NCBI RefSeq assembly: GCF_022581195.2
Contig: NC_061467.1
Location: forward strand, 9,610,001-9,674,000
DNA from: Helicoverpa zea
Lineage: Eukaryota > Arthropoda > Insecta > Lepidoptera > Noctuidae
DNA length: 64,000 bases
Direction: 5' to 3'
In this document: positions 54,076 through 64,000 of the stretch, one piece after another
How the letters are laid out: the number at the start of each line of letters is the position of its first letter
Numbering within the stretch: the stretch's first letter is position 1
Translations under genes and position numbers: made by a program
Notes under the pieces: model-generated
Databases searched by the model: none
Seen by the model: the letters and a program-made list of their open reading frames with translations, nothing else
Told to the model about the DNA's origin: nothing

Positions 54076-55171
54076 GATTAAGATCTCCGATTTTAGTTTC
54101 CTGTTTAAAATATGAGTAGGTAAGAGCTTCCACGTCCGGTAGATTTAACTATCGACCTCTAGTTTGCACAAACGAATCAGACTTTTTAGACATCAGATCA
54201 GGTTCACTCAGAAACTTTGATTGGGATCAAGATTTTCTTTGAAAAAAAATTGCCAACTGTCGGACGATTGTTTAGTCTGACAGTACGTGGGTAGTCTGAG
54301 ACTGACAGACCCATCATTAACTTGACCACGGTATTCTATGCTTAATCAAATAACTAGTGGCATTGAACTCATACAAAACATTGTAATATATAGTACATTA
54401 TGTATTACACAAAACATAGAATTCTAGTCAACTTAAATCATTAAGGCACTATTCAGAAGTCCATTTGTATTGATAACTTTGACAGATTGCAGACGTTTCA
54501 ATAGTTATGTGGCGCTGAAATCGATTCAATAGATTGTAGGTAATAATATCGATTAGTTCTGAATAAAACATACTTCGGTAAGGCTATTGTGCTTTCTATT
54601 CGATATTATGAGCTTTTGTCGAGACAGCTGACACGATTACGATTTTCTATTGTATTTTTGTATGAATTGGAGGTTATTTTTGCTTTCTATGGGATGTAAT
54701 CACCATCATACAGTGAAAGGTGGCTTATAGTGGATTTTATCTGCCTTATTGTCCCGATGACGGTCAACGACCTGTCAGACTATATGAAAGTACTTAAAGA
54801 ATACATAATTCCTTTCTAATATTATATTCGTATTAATATTTTATTTGTTTTCCACAAGTTTTTGTAGGTTTTACATAGGGCTTAAAGCTTCGAGCAATTG
54901 TGGACCTTGTCAGGGCGAATTTTTTAAATATTTGTATGGGTGAATTAGTTTGTATGGATTTAAAAAACAGTGTTAGATACCCATTTATTGAGGAAGGCAA
55001 CTTTAAAACCCGGTGTACGGACTAGGTATCAAGGTAAGAGGCCGAAACCGCTAGTAGAAGCATAGTATATTAAAACACAAAATTAGCAATCGATCACTAG
55101 AACCCATCATTCTAGTTAACTATGCTAAAGGCAATGACAGTCCTTTCGATTGATATGGCATCAAATATTAA

Positions 55172-55448
55172 CTACTAGCTTTTGCCCGCGACTTCGTTCG
55201 CATGGAATAGTGACTTCCGGCATATTTTTGGTTTGACCAATAGATGGCGCTATATGTCCGGAATAAATTTTATTTTTTATTTTTATATATTTTTTTTGAA
55301 ATAAAAACTATCCTATGTCCTTTCTCAAGTTCCAAACTATGTCTGTACCAAATTTCACACAAATCGGTTCAGTAGTTTAGGCGTGAAGAAAAGACAGACA
55401 GACAGACAGACAGACAGAGTTACTTTCACATTTATAATATTAGTTAGG
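55172..55448 (+). repeat. Dispersed repeat with (GACA)n
   Basis: TAGCTTTTGCCCGCGACTTC to CACATTTATAATATTAGTTA, including (GACA)n at 55393-55418 and a TAGATGGCGCTAT motif. Confidence 0.65.
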
Positions 55449-55449
55449 A

Positions 55450-57048
55450 TGATTGTTTCTGTCATTTGTTATATACTGCTGATAATTATGTTGCTAATTT
55501 ACAGTAAGTCAGCTGTTTCCCGAAATTTCACCCTCGTGAAAGTGGTTGTAATGGAAAGTACTTCCCGTACCGGGATAAAATGTTACCAGGGGATAGTGTA
55601 GATAACAATTTTTTCTCTTTAATAAAAGAGTGACATTGACACTCGTATTTACCTAGTGATTAAAAAAGGAAGCGGGATTAACAAAATTATTGTACTTTAA
55701 CTATAATATATTCGTATGTAAGGTTTGATTAATAATGATGTACCTATTACTCATATTGATTTAAAGTAAGATTAATTGTCAGTGACATTTTTGCACTTTT
55801 TTAAGAATAGCCTCTGGATTTTGGTTAAATGAACTTACTCGTTGAGTCGAACATTAATTTATGAGCTATGAGTATACGCTATTAGTTTGTAATGGGAAAA
55901 TATTTATAGTAATTAATTAATACGAGTAAATGTTGTGGGTGTTTTATTTATTGTAGCTTAATTGTGAGCTTTTAATCATAAGGCGGATTTTATTGCGACA
56001 TAAATATTTCTAATAGGCTTAACCTATTCTTTGTAAAGTCAAAAGGGTTCAAAATTCAACCTTGAATATAACCCAATAAATATAAAAATAATGATAACGT
56101 TGCGTGAGTCTGTACCCTTATTGTAAGTTGTAATAAATTGTTCGTGTTTGAGAGCTCTGACAACGATCTAAGAGCGAAAAGTATTGAAAATATATTTATA
56201 GAATTTTAGTACATATTGTGTAAGTTGTTGTTGCTATGCTATAGTGTGATTTTAAATAGTCAAAATATTTGTTGTGCGTTTATCGATACTGGTAAATATT
56301 TTTATATGTTTAGCTTTATTATTTATTGATATTAAAATCCACTTACATTTATTATCAGATTCGATCTTCGCTTCATACTTCAGTAAATTCAAAAATTCTA
56401 CACTCATTTTAATTGAACCATTTAAGATACCATTAACTAAAAAGTTTTTTTTATTTATTCACATATAAGAAATTAAACTTCACTTAACTACTTAAAAATA
56501 CCGAACTTAATTTTTTATTTAATTTTTCGAATCGCGTACTGCACGAAATTTTTTCGTATGTAGTATCGTAGCGCGCGGCTACGGTGCGCAGCGTGTGGCT
56601 ACGCCGGCCTACGACGTAGCACTGGCGTAGCGTTCGTAGTTCGCCGGACGAGACCAGTCGGATAGCCCAAACCTTAGGTTCATAATTTTAATTTCGAATT
56701 ACCACTAAGCACTGCTTAAATATTTTAGCCGTCAAAAGAGGAATTTGGAATATTTTGAAGAGAAAAATTATTATGCTTTTAAACTAGCAAAATATTTTAA
56801 CTCTCCCATAGCGGGGCTGCTGGAAGATATTTCTTAAGAAATAAAATTAAGAAATAAGTAGAGCCTTTGTATTTATTAGTTTTCAGCGACTGATCAATTT
56901 TTTGCTTATCTCATCTACTGTGTTCATAAATTGTTAAATAAATAAATAACTTCCTAAATTCCTGCACCTGTATAAAAAGTATCCTATGTTGTTTCTGATG
57001 CTTTAGTCTGTCTGTATACCAAAGCTAATAAAAATCAGTTATTATATA
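55450..57048. other. No supported gene
   Basis: AT-rich apart from a GC-rich patch at 56566-56660 made of GTAGCG/GGCTACG variants. No splice-bordered frame. Confidence 0.4.
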
Positions 57049-57050
57049 TA

Positions 57051-57155
57051 TCGGGTGTGTCGTTCATAATCACATTAAATCCTACAGCATATACTTTATA
57101 ATATTCTATGGCGAATTGTAAAAAAAATAACCTAATCCATTCAGTGGTTTAACCA
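57051..57155. mobile_element. MITE family 1, left end only
   Basis: From TCGGGTGTGTCGTTCATAAT it tracks 291-395 closely and then loses similarity near the Gag-Pro remnant. TA precedes it at 57049-57050. Confidence 0.7.
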
Positions 57156-57186
57156 ATTTAATAACTTTATTATAATTTAATGTAAA

Positions 57187-57474
57187 TAACCAACGGAATG
57201 CTCGTCTTAGATTTAAATCTAATTCTAAGTACAATGTACCATACGTGTTAATCTGAGTTCCATTTGCGGCAAAGAGTTTATAACAACACTCACTTGTATT
57301 ACCTTTCATGTAGGCTACTTTCCGCGGTAACACTGACACGTTTGCACCACTATCCACTAAGAAGTTTAAGCCCGATTTCCTGTCTCTGACACACAGACGG
57401 TGATTCCCGAAGGCACGGTCACAGCCTCCCGTCGCAGACTGCACCGACTCTAGTTTTCCGCTGGCTTGTCCTTG
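57187..57474 (-). pseudogene. Retroviral-type aspartic protease fragment (start of pol)
   Basis: A frame offset by -1 from gag overlaps the gag stop. It contains NFLVDSGANVSVLP, the D-S-G catalytic motif of retropepsins, then reads into LDLNLRRAFRW. Family resemblance stops at about 57187, where foreign sequence shared with the MITE side begins; the remaining codons to 57106 are not part of the protein. Confidence 0.72.
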
Positions 57475-58289
57475 TCGTGTTTTTTCTTCCAGTTACATGG
57501 ATCCACGCATTTAGTTGCCTTGCTGCGATACTTATAATGGTAAAAACATAGCCAATTTGGATCTTCGAATTTCCTTGTGCGACTTCTTGACCCTGACCTG
57601 GATCTGTTGCGTCTAAAGTTATTCCTTCGCCAGTTATTTGAACGGCCTCGTGATCTTGACTCTAAATTTTGTAATCTATCACTCAATTTGTTTATTGCCG
57701 AAATAATTTGGTCCTGAGAACCCGATGGGCCTGGTTCCTGTTTGACAGTCGCAACACTATTTATGGGAGTCGTTGTTTCCATTATTTTATCCGCTATTGA
57801 TGCTAATTTCTCTAGATCTTTTTCTTCCGTTACAGCTAAAACTCCTCGCACCGAATTTGGTAAATGATTCTGCCACATAACTATGAGTGTTTCGTTATTT
57901 ACTCGTCCCCTGGCTAGGTCTTGCATTTTTCTTAGTAATTGTGATGGTTTCTGGTCGCCTAATTCCATTTCGCCAATGAGTTTTTTTACTTGCCGCTCTT
58001 CGGATTCTTGATATATAAATATCAACTTATTCTTCAAGGTCTCATATTTATTTTTCTCAGGGGGATCCACAAGGATCTGTGTAACTTGCTCAACTGCGTC
58101 TGGGGGTAATTTTGAAATAAGGACCTGGTACTTTGATTCGTCGGACATCTTCTGCGGATTTAGAACCGCTTCTGCTTGAATAAACCATGTTCTAGGCGAC
58201 TTCTTCCAAAATTCCGGAATTCTAGCTGTGATGGAGATGGACGACAGTTGATGTTCTTCAATAACGACCTTCTTGTCTTCAGACGACAT
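57450..58289 (-). CDS. Gag of CsRn1-like LTR retrotransposon (279 codons, intact)
   Basis: The frame runs ATG to stop without interruption. An N-terminal capsid-like part begins with PEFWKKSPRTWFIQAEA and has helix blocks DESKYQVLISKLPPDA and MWQNHLPNSVRGVLAV. A Ser/Arg-rich linker follows, then a finger LCFYHYKYRSKATKCVDPC in which C, H, C, C are spaced as in the CsRn1-type CHCC zinc finger. Its role would be to package element RNA, but no functional pol follows. Confidence 0.82.
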   Translation of the reverse strand: MSSEDKKVVIEEHQLSSISITARIPEFWKKSPRTWFIQAEAVLNPQKMSDESKYQVLISKLPPDAVEQVTQILVDPPEKNKYETLKNKLIFIYQESEERQVKKLIGEMELGDQKPSQLLRKMQDLARGRVNNETLIVMWQNHLPNSVRGVLAVTEEKDLEKLASIADKIMETTTPINSVATVKQEPGPSGSQDQIISAINKLSDRLQNLESRSRGRSNNWRRNNFRRNRSRSGSRSRTRKFEDPNWLCFYHYKYRSKATKCVDPCNWKKKHDKDKPAEN

Positions 58290-58418
58290 TATAATTTCTT
58301 AATTTGACGCGCACTAATATTAAGCCGACACTACGTACACTTGTGTGAGTTGCCCCGGTCGTCCGATTCACTAAATTACAAGTCCAAATTCACTGGTTAC
58401 AGTTCACACTTTCTCCAC

Positions 58419-58430
58419 ACGGGGTCACCA
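58419..58430 (-). promoter_or_regulatory. Primer-binding site of the LTR element
   Basis: On the minus strand TGGTGACCCCGT lies just after the LTR. CsRn1-type elements are primed by tRNA-Trp, and the start of this site fits; I cannot verify the full match. Confidence 0.6.
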
Positions 58431-58437
58431 ATTTAGA

Positions 58438-58657
58438 TGGTGGGGTGTCGTGTTCAGAGATAAGTAAATAAACCGAATACTAATTAATACACTTTTATTT
58501 TCTGACTCCAATTAGGTTACATACGATTTGGTACAGTCACAATATTTAGTAGCGTGCGTTGGTAGTGCGATATACGGGACAACTGAGGAGGCGAACACAA
58601 TGCAAGTACAGTATGAACAATATTGATGCGTCAACAATTAGTGTAGGTCCCACTACA
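58438..58657 (-). repeat. 5' LTR, about 220 bp
   Basis: Reading minus, it starts TGTAGTGGGACC and ends near CACCCCACCA before the primer-binding site. An AATAAA signal is present (complement of 58494-58499). The exact inner border is uncertain by about 7 bp. Confidence 0.65.
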
Positions 58658-58659
58658 TA

Positions 58660-59996
58660 TGTATAATGTAATAAGCTTTTTCTTACTTAGGGAAGTTACG
58701 TTTTTTGGCCATGCCATGGACAAAGGATTGATTTCTCTTACTCCCTGTTGACAGCGATGGAGGGGATATTTTTACGGTTTTTAGTACTTAGTGCTCAGTT
58801 TTGTTATTACGTGTGTAATTTTTTTTAATAAAAACTGATCGGATCGATTATGAAGAAGCTTCCAAACTTGGACATACAATGACAATGTGCGTGTAACGTG
58901 GGTATAAGCCGCATCTTCACTAGGCAACAATTGACGCAAGGCAACTTTAGTATTGTTTCAACAAAAATTGTTTTTTTTTTTCGTTTCTGTTGTAGCACTG
59001 CCTGGTGGAAACACAGCTTTACACACACAAGTTCGTAGTATAAAACAAAAAGGCGCAGACATAAACAAGAGCGCACATATGTTCGCTCTCACAGTTTAAT
59101 ATGTCAATGTACTACAAAATGGCTGACTATGAATTGATACCAAATTACTAATTGCATGTCTAATTTGTACCTTGTACGTCAGTTTGTGTTTAATGGAGTT
59201 TCCATACATTGCATGTTGTGGTGACCTGTAAACAGTTTTGTTGTACTTACTATGCAATTTTACGTGTGTACTTTTGTGGTTAGAAATTAATAGGTATACA
59301 TAGTAATAATAGGTATTTTCGTTTAAAATATATCTTTGGTGAAGAAATGTATCGTTGAAATATATGTGCCATTTATCATGGTGTGGAGTCTGAAGTCATG
59401 TCAATAATCATTTTTTTTACATTTAATTAAACTAAATAAACTAAATACCTAAAAAAAGATTACGTTACGTTAGATAGTGCAAATTAATTAACATTTATTC
59501 AATAACAAATTTCATATAGCAACTCAATGAACATTTTAAATAAGTATCGGTACTTATTACAAAAACTTTTTTGCACTCAATAGATCATCTAAGTGAAAGA
59601 AAATAAAGGTTCTCACAAGTATGTGTCGAGTGGAATGGCGTACCATCCCCAGTTCTAGAAACAATTAAAACTTTTTCAATTTTGTATCCAACGGTTGATC
59701 TGTTATAGTAAAGGTTAGTACTCACTGTGGACTTCAAAGTAAGTGTTAGATCTCTTTTGTTTTTGATACTGGCTAAGCTATTTGAGCTGTCTAGTCTTAT
59801 TGTTATTCAAATTGATGAAAACAGAGACAACGGTTTGAAGGGTGTGATTATGGTAATCGGACTTTGATGGATCGAGACAAAAGTCAACGTATTTTAATGA
59901 GCATTAAGAGTTTAGTGACAGAAATAAAGAGCAGAAAAGTTTAGAAAACAGTCTATGGCTGGGCAACCATCTTATCATGACCAGCCACGTTAATTG
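58660..59996. other. No supported gene
   Basis: Contains a repeat-like stretch around 58905-59060 (GCACTGCCTGGTGGAAACAC) but no frame I can support. Confidence 0.4.
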
Positions 59997-60178
59997 GTGG
60001 GTCCCGGCAGTAATTTGAACATCTTTGACGGTCGTAACGGGAAGACAGAAGTTAAAAACTCTGACAATCAGCTTTACCAACAGGTATCGGGCTGCCCGGG
60101 TGACTAGGTTGAGGAGGTCAGATAGGCAGTCGCTCCAAGAAAAACACTGATACGTATACTCAGCTGCATTCGGCTATA
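59997..60178 (+). repeat. SINE family A, diverged copy
   Basis: GGTCGTAACGGGAAGACAGA...GGTTGAGGAGGTCAGATAGG. Confidence 0.7.
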
Positions 60179-61320
60179 GAAACATTCATTTATTTAAATA
60201 AGTATACTGCAGTAAAAAAATCTGAATAACGTAACCTTTACATCACCTACTAAACAGATCAGCAGGCGTAACCAAGCCTTAACAAGTTCACTTGGAAATC
60301 AGATGTTTTATCAATCCTGTCAGTTTGGTTGGACGATTCAATTCTATTACAGGCGAATTATTTAACTTTCCTATCGGAAATCAATTAGTGTTTTCATCGC
60401 TTTATTTAACAGTTGGGCGGGAGTTTGATGGAAAATTTCACGAAGCTCAAATTGTTAATAATAAGCAAATCTTCAAGTCATTAAACGAGCTCTATACCTC
60501 TATAATATCCCTGTAGGTATATATTTTATTACACAATAGAAATCATCTTGTAATCCCTAGTTCGTTAAAACATATGTATCTCGATAATCCAAGCAGGACA
60601 TCTATTTATATTTATTTATTTCTAAAAAGAGTTTTCTAGCAAACAAATAACATATCACAAAGTAATTTCTTTTCGAAAATTGCCAATTAATTCAAAACAT
60701 CTTCACAAATAAAAACTGATACTATTTCAGCGATTTGGAATCGATATAAATTGTGAACAGACTACAGACTGCATCGGGTGCTATAAAGTGAGTCGTAAAA
60801 CATTATTATAGTGCTAGAAATAAAACTTGATAGGAATCCACTTCTCATTCTGTTAGTTGTACGTATCTAGTTTTTTATTGGAGCATTGACGGACAAAAAG
60901 AAAGATGGATAGATAGGTCTGGCACCGCTAAAGACTCAAAAGCAATAAATTGATATATATCCTTAGTAAACGATCGATGTGGATCGAATTCCACATATTT
61001 TACAAGCTGAATTATTGTAGACCAGATAGAAATTGAGAAAAATAATCTGTAAGAAAGAAACTCGCGTATCGCAGGTGATTAGTACATACTTGGTTTAAGC
61101 AAACATGTAAGTAAGGAAGTGGTAAAAGATCGACTCCTGCGACAGATGGATGATCAAAAGCCACACAGACCAGTTTTCAGAGAGAACCGCATTGGATCGA
61201 AAATCTATCTTACTGCATACTAAAACACAGTTCAGGAAATCTATTTTTTATCTTCGAACGTCATTGGTACCAATAAAAGATATCTAAGTGTTTCATTTTT
61301 TTATTACATCTTCGCGGCCT

Positions 61321-61499
61321 TTTTTTTAGCGACGTTAAAAGTCATCAAATGACCCCTCCCGCTGTGGGTTAGCAGCGGTGAGGGAGTGTCAGACTCTTAC
61401 TGACTAAAAACCGTCGTGTTCCGTCGTGGGCCTTTTATGTACCAGGGCCGCGGTATCTCTTTCGAACAACCCGCAGCCCTCGAAGAACCCGCAGCCCCT
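61321..61499 (-). mobile_element. R1-like 3' UTR-only insertion
   Basis: A 13-bp duplication ATCTTCGCGGCCT flanks it (61308-61320 and 61500-61512). On the minus strand it reads GGTACATAAAAGGCCCACGA and GTCAGTAAGAGTCTGACACT and ends in an A-run. It includes a short internal duplication of GGGCTGCGGGTT. Confidence 0.85.
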
Positions 61500-61814
61500 A
61501 TCTTCGCGGCCTCGAATATAATGTTCTAGGAGTCCATCAGAGCTTCGTAAAAACACGTTTGATGGCACGATCATGGATTTGTTCGTAACATACCTCGTAA
61601 ATTCACGTGAGGTTAGCGCATTTTTGTGTGGTTATAACTCTTTGGAGTTTTTATTTGGCTGTTTGGGAATACTTTTATGGTGCAAAGGGCGTATGGAACT
61701 GTGTGATTTACACAAGCTCAAGTTCGTCGATTTGTCATATGATTTGTAATTCAATTTCATCTTCATTGTTTGTAAATAAATAGTACAGGCAAAAATTTGT
61801 GAAAACACAATAGT

Positions 61815-61935
61815 TATACATAAGCTTTCCTCGCTAAACGGGCCATCTAAGAATAAAGTAATTTATGAAATCAGTCTAATATTTTACTGATATTATCACG
61901 TTCAAACACACAAAAAAAACTGTTCAGCTTAAAAT
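61815..61935 (+). repeat. RTE-tail-like repeat, diverged
   Basis: AAGCTTTCCTCGCTAAACGG GCCATCTAAGAATAAAG... to TTCAGCTTAAAATATTA. Confidence 0.5.
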
Positions 61936-62294
61936 ATTACAACATTACAAAATTACTTGTTAGTTACTATAATGTTTCCACATAAAATATTGTTGTAACA
62001 TTCAAAGTGAATTAATGAAATCAACTGTAAATGTATCGACATGATTAGTAAAGCCTAAACTTAGGACACGAATTTCAGCGTTAGCTGAATAATATTTGTT
62101 CTTTAAGCAAAACACTCCTATTTGAGTTCATAATTAATTATCAGAAACGCGTGTAAATAACAGCCATTCCGCTGAAATCCTACTAATATTATAAATGCGA
62201 TGTTGTAAGGGTATATGCCTACAAACATATGATGTAGGTGAGTACTGAACGAATGAACTTTCTTATGTAATTCCTTATCTACTGTATTATATAG

Positions 62295-62541
62295 GTACTC
62301 GCCTTATGTACTCCCTTCATGTACTCCCCTTATATACTCCCATCGTGTACCCTTATGAAATTCCTTTTATACTTCCTTATGTACTTCCTTTTATACTTCC
62401 TTATAAACTTTCTTATGTACTTCCTTATGTACTCCCCTTATGTGCTCCCTTTATGTACTACCTTATGTAGTCCCCTTATGTTCTTCCTTATATGCTTTAT
62501 TATGTACTCAGCTTATGAACTTCCTTATGTACTTCCTTATA
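62295..62541 (+). repeat. Degenerate 12-bp minisatellite
   Basis: About 20 units of CTTATGTACTTC-like sequence of 11-14 bp. It ends exactly at the MITE border at 62542. The Leu/Tyr/Phe-rich frame over it is a by-product. Confidence 0.85.
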
Positions 62542-62680
62542 CGGTGTGTGTCATACCTAATCACATTAAATCAAAAAAGTTAATATACTGGTTAATATAT
62601 TATGACGATTAGCAAATAGGAAAAAATAAAAACCGTAAAAAAAATGAATTTTTCATCGAAAGTAAAGAGAATAAAAAAAT
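62542..62680. mobile_element. MITE family 1, right end only (inverted)
   Basis: CGGTGTGTGTCATACCTAAT CACATTAAAT and TTAATATACTGGTTAATATA match the complement of 540-687. TA precedes it at 62540-62541. Confidence 0.7.
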
Positions 62681-63027
62681 CTGTTTTCTATTTGTACCTT
62701 CAGGACCTTCGGGAGATTAGAAAAGTTATCTTAGTTTTGATTCGTCTATGTAAATACAAATATTTACTTTAAGGTGTCAACTACTAACTTTTTCAATTTC
62801 ATAAAAATCATTGAATAATTAAAATGCTAAAAGGTCTGAAACTATACAGTGAACAATACAGTAGATTTTTTGAACGGTTTTGCCCACAGTAAATAATAAA
62901 GTTTCGATAGCTTATGTATCTTTAGATTTATAACTAAATATACAATTTTGACATTAGTCCCAGCCCCATGCGATAATGTTAAATTACTATCCATAGCAAG
63001 CAATTAAACGGTATTTGGCTAGTATAA

Positions 63028-63240
63028 GCATGGCTGTCATTGAACATCCTTGGCAGTCGTTACGGGTATTTAGAAGCCAGTAAGTCTGACACCAGTCTAA
63101 CCAAGGGGGTTGCCCGGGTAACTGGGTTGAGAGGGTCAGATAGGGCAGTCGCTACTTGTAAAGCACTGGTACTCAGCCACATCCGGTTAGACTGGAAGCC
63201 AACCCCAACATAGTTGGGAAAAAGGCTCGGAGGATGATTG
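63028..63240 (+). repeat. SINE family A copy
   Basis: GGCTGTCATTGAACATCCTT to GGCTCGGAGGATGATTG. Confidence 0.8.
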
Positions 63241-63539
63241 GCTAGTGTAAGCATGCAGGCGAAGCCTCTCATCAAATTCGATTCGTTCGTTCAGCTCCAT
63301 TAGATGTGCGTTCACCATTACGGATTGTGTCATCTATCTCTACTAAACATATTCCGCTAACTGACATATGTCATACTACACAACATAGATTAACGATACG
63401 ACAGAGCTTTCATTGAAATAAATCGGAATTTCTCGGAAATTGACCTGTCTGTTCTGTGTACCTGGCTTATTTCTCGGTTGGTTTACTTTAGAAAGCATAC
63501 AAGCCTTTTAGATTGCCATCCGTATTACATTTGCGCATT

Positions 63540-63830
63540 ACTAGCTTTTGCCCGTGGTTTTTCCCACGCAACTACTGCCAAGGTACGGATAAAAAGACTA
63601 TGTCCGACTCGAAGTCGATTGAATGATGGAGTCTAACAAGACAGCTATTTTAATACTTACTTACATTATAAATACAAAATTAACTCTATATCCGTTTGTC
63701 CAACTTTCACTACAAGATTACAGAATCGATTTAAAGAAATTTGATACAAAGGTAGGTGAAAACCTCAGATAGCGCATCGGCTACTTTATATCCATAAGGA
63801 AGTAGCTCCCTCGGGATGCGGATGGAATCA
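63540..63830. repeat. RTE-tail-like pieces, both orientations
   Basis: CTAGCTTTTGCCCGTGGTTT at 63540 (plus) and a reverse piece from TTACATTATAAATACAAAAT at 63660. Confidence 0.5.
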
Positions 63831-63897
63831 TCCTCGAAAGATAATGTCACAAGTCCTCAAACTTTATTATTTTAAGTCTTCTTTCAATCCCCAAACA

Positions 63898-64000
63898 TTA
63901 TCATTCTAAGAGCCTTTTTCCCAACTATGTTGGGGTCGGTTTCCAGTCTAACTAGATGTAGCTGAGTATCAGTGGTTTACAAGGAGCAACTCCCTATCTG
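63898..64000 (-). repeat. SINE family A, runs off the window
   Basis: GAGCCTTTTTCCCAACTATG...CTCCCTATCTG, reverse orientation. Confidence 0.75.

Larger units (their letters stand above)
57187..58657 (-). mobile_element. CsRn1-like Ty3/gypsy LTR retrotransposon, 3' two-thirds missing
   Basis: From right to left it has one LTR, a tRNA-type primer-binding site, a leader, Gag and the start of protease. Reverse transcriptase, RNase H, integrase and the second LTR are absent, so it is a dead remnant. The order and the CHCC-type Gag finger fit the CsRn1/Kabuki clade. Confidence 0.78.

Noticed and set aside
58825..59076. Cysteine-rich 83-codon ORF as a small secreted protein
   Set aside because: There is no convincing signal peptide or cysteine pattern, and it overlaps a repeat-like stretch.
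62319..62612. 97-codon Leu/Tyr/Phe-rich membrane protein
   Set aside because: The repeats in the protein follow exactly the 12-bp minisatellite, and the frame runs into the MITE fragment.

Overview
The window is nuclear DNA of a lepidopteran insect (moth or butterfly), and the base composition is AT-rich. The evidence is the repeat content. About a dozen copies or fragments of a tRNA-headed SINE end in (GATGAT)n. There are many copies of the '...TTCACCCGCGTCCCGTGGGAA...TATAATATTAGTATAGAT' dispersed repeat typical of Lepidoptera, 3' pieces of RTE-like and R1-like non-LTR retrotransposons, and many palindromic MITEs. I saw no bacterial features, operons, CRISPR arrays or free-standing tRNA/rRNA genes. 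No database search was possible.

One host gene can be assembled on the minus strand from 51410 down to 6748. Nine exons have canonical GT/AG borders and every junction agrees in phase: 51218-51410, 47483-47559, 45257-45398, 34903-34995, 12399-12497, 9244-9352, 7994-8081, 7303-7401 and 6748-7074. The visible product is about 408 residues and its N-terminus lies outside the window or was not found. All five N-glycosylation sequons on the main chain lie before a single transmembrane segment. Two furin-type sites lie in the stalk. The basic, Ser/Arg-rich cytoplasmic tail ends in a PDZ-type motif (T-N-V-stop). Two further exon-like segments (7705-7748 and 7442-7618) could give an alternative tail. 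I do not recognise the gene; its membrane segment weakly resembles FNDC4/5-type proteins. Most of the window between 7 and 51 kb is the introns of this gene, filled with mobile-element insertions.

Just downstream of that gene, 2915-6340 holds a run of broken, lysine/asparagine/isoleucine-rich reading frames on both strands, split by a young MITE. It looks like a decayed large-DNA-virus-like insertion, but the family is unidentified. This is the most unusual region of the window.

Retroelements with clear target-site duplications are: a C-terminal zinc-knuckle/nuclease-like fragment of a non-LTR element (10550-11344), an R1-like end (21820-22429) inserted in a TA-flanked MITE, an RTE-like end with an intact 215-residue frame (28363-29036), an R1-like 3' UTR (61321-61499), and three SINE insertions. 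A CsRn1-like LTR retrotransposon remnant (LTR, primer-binding site, Gag, start of protease) lies at 57187-58657 and abuts a truncated MITE. A 142-bp satellite (14571-15533) sits beside a diverged old unit. At 43 kb a MITE lies in a SINE that lies in an older repeat. The right end (52-64 kb) holds scattered repeats, and I found no convincing host exon there.
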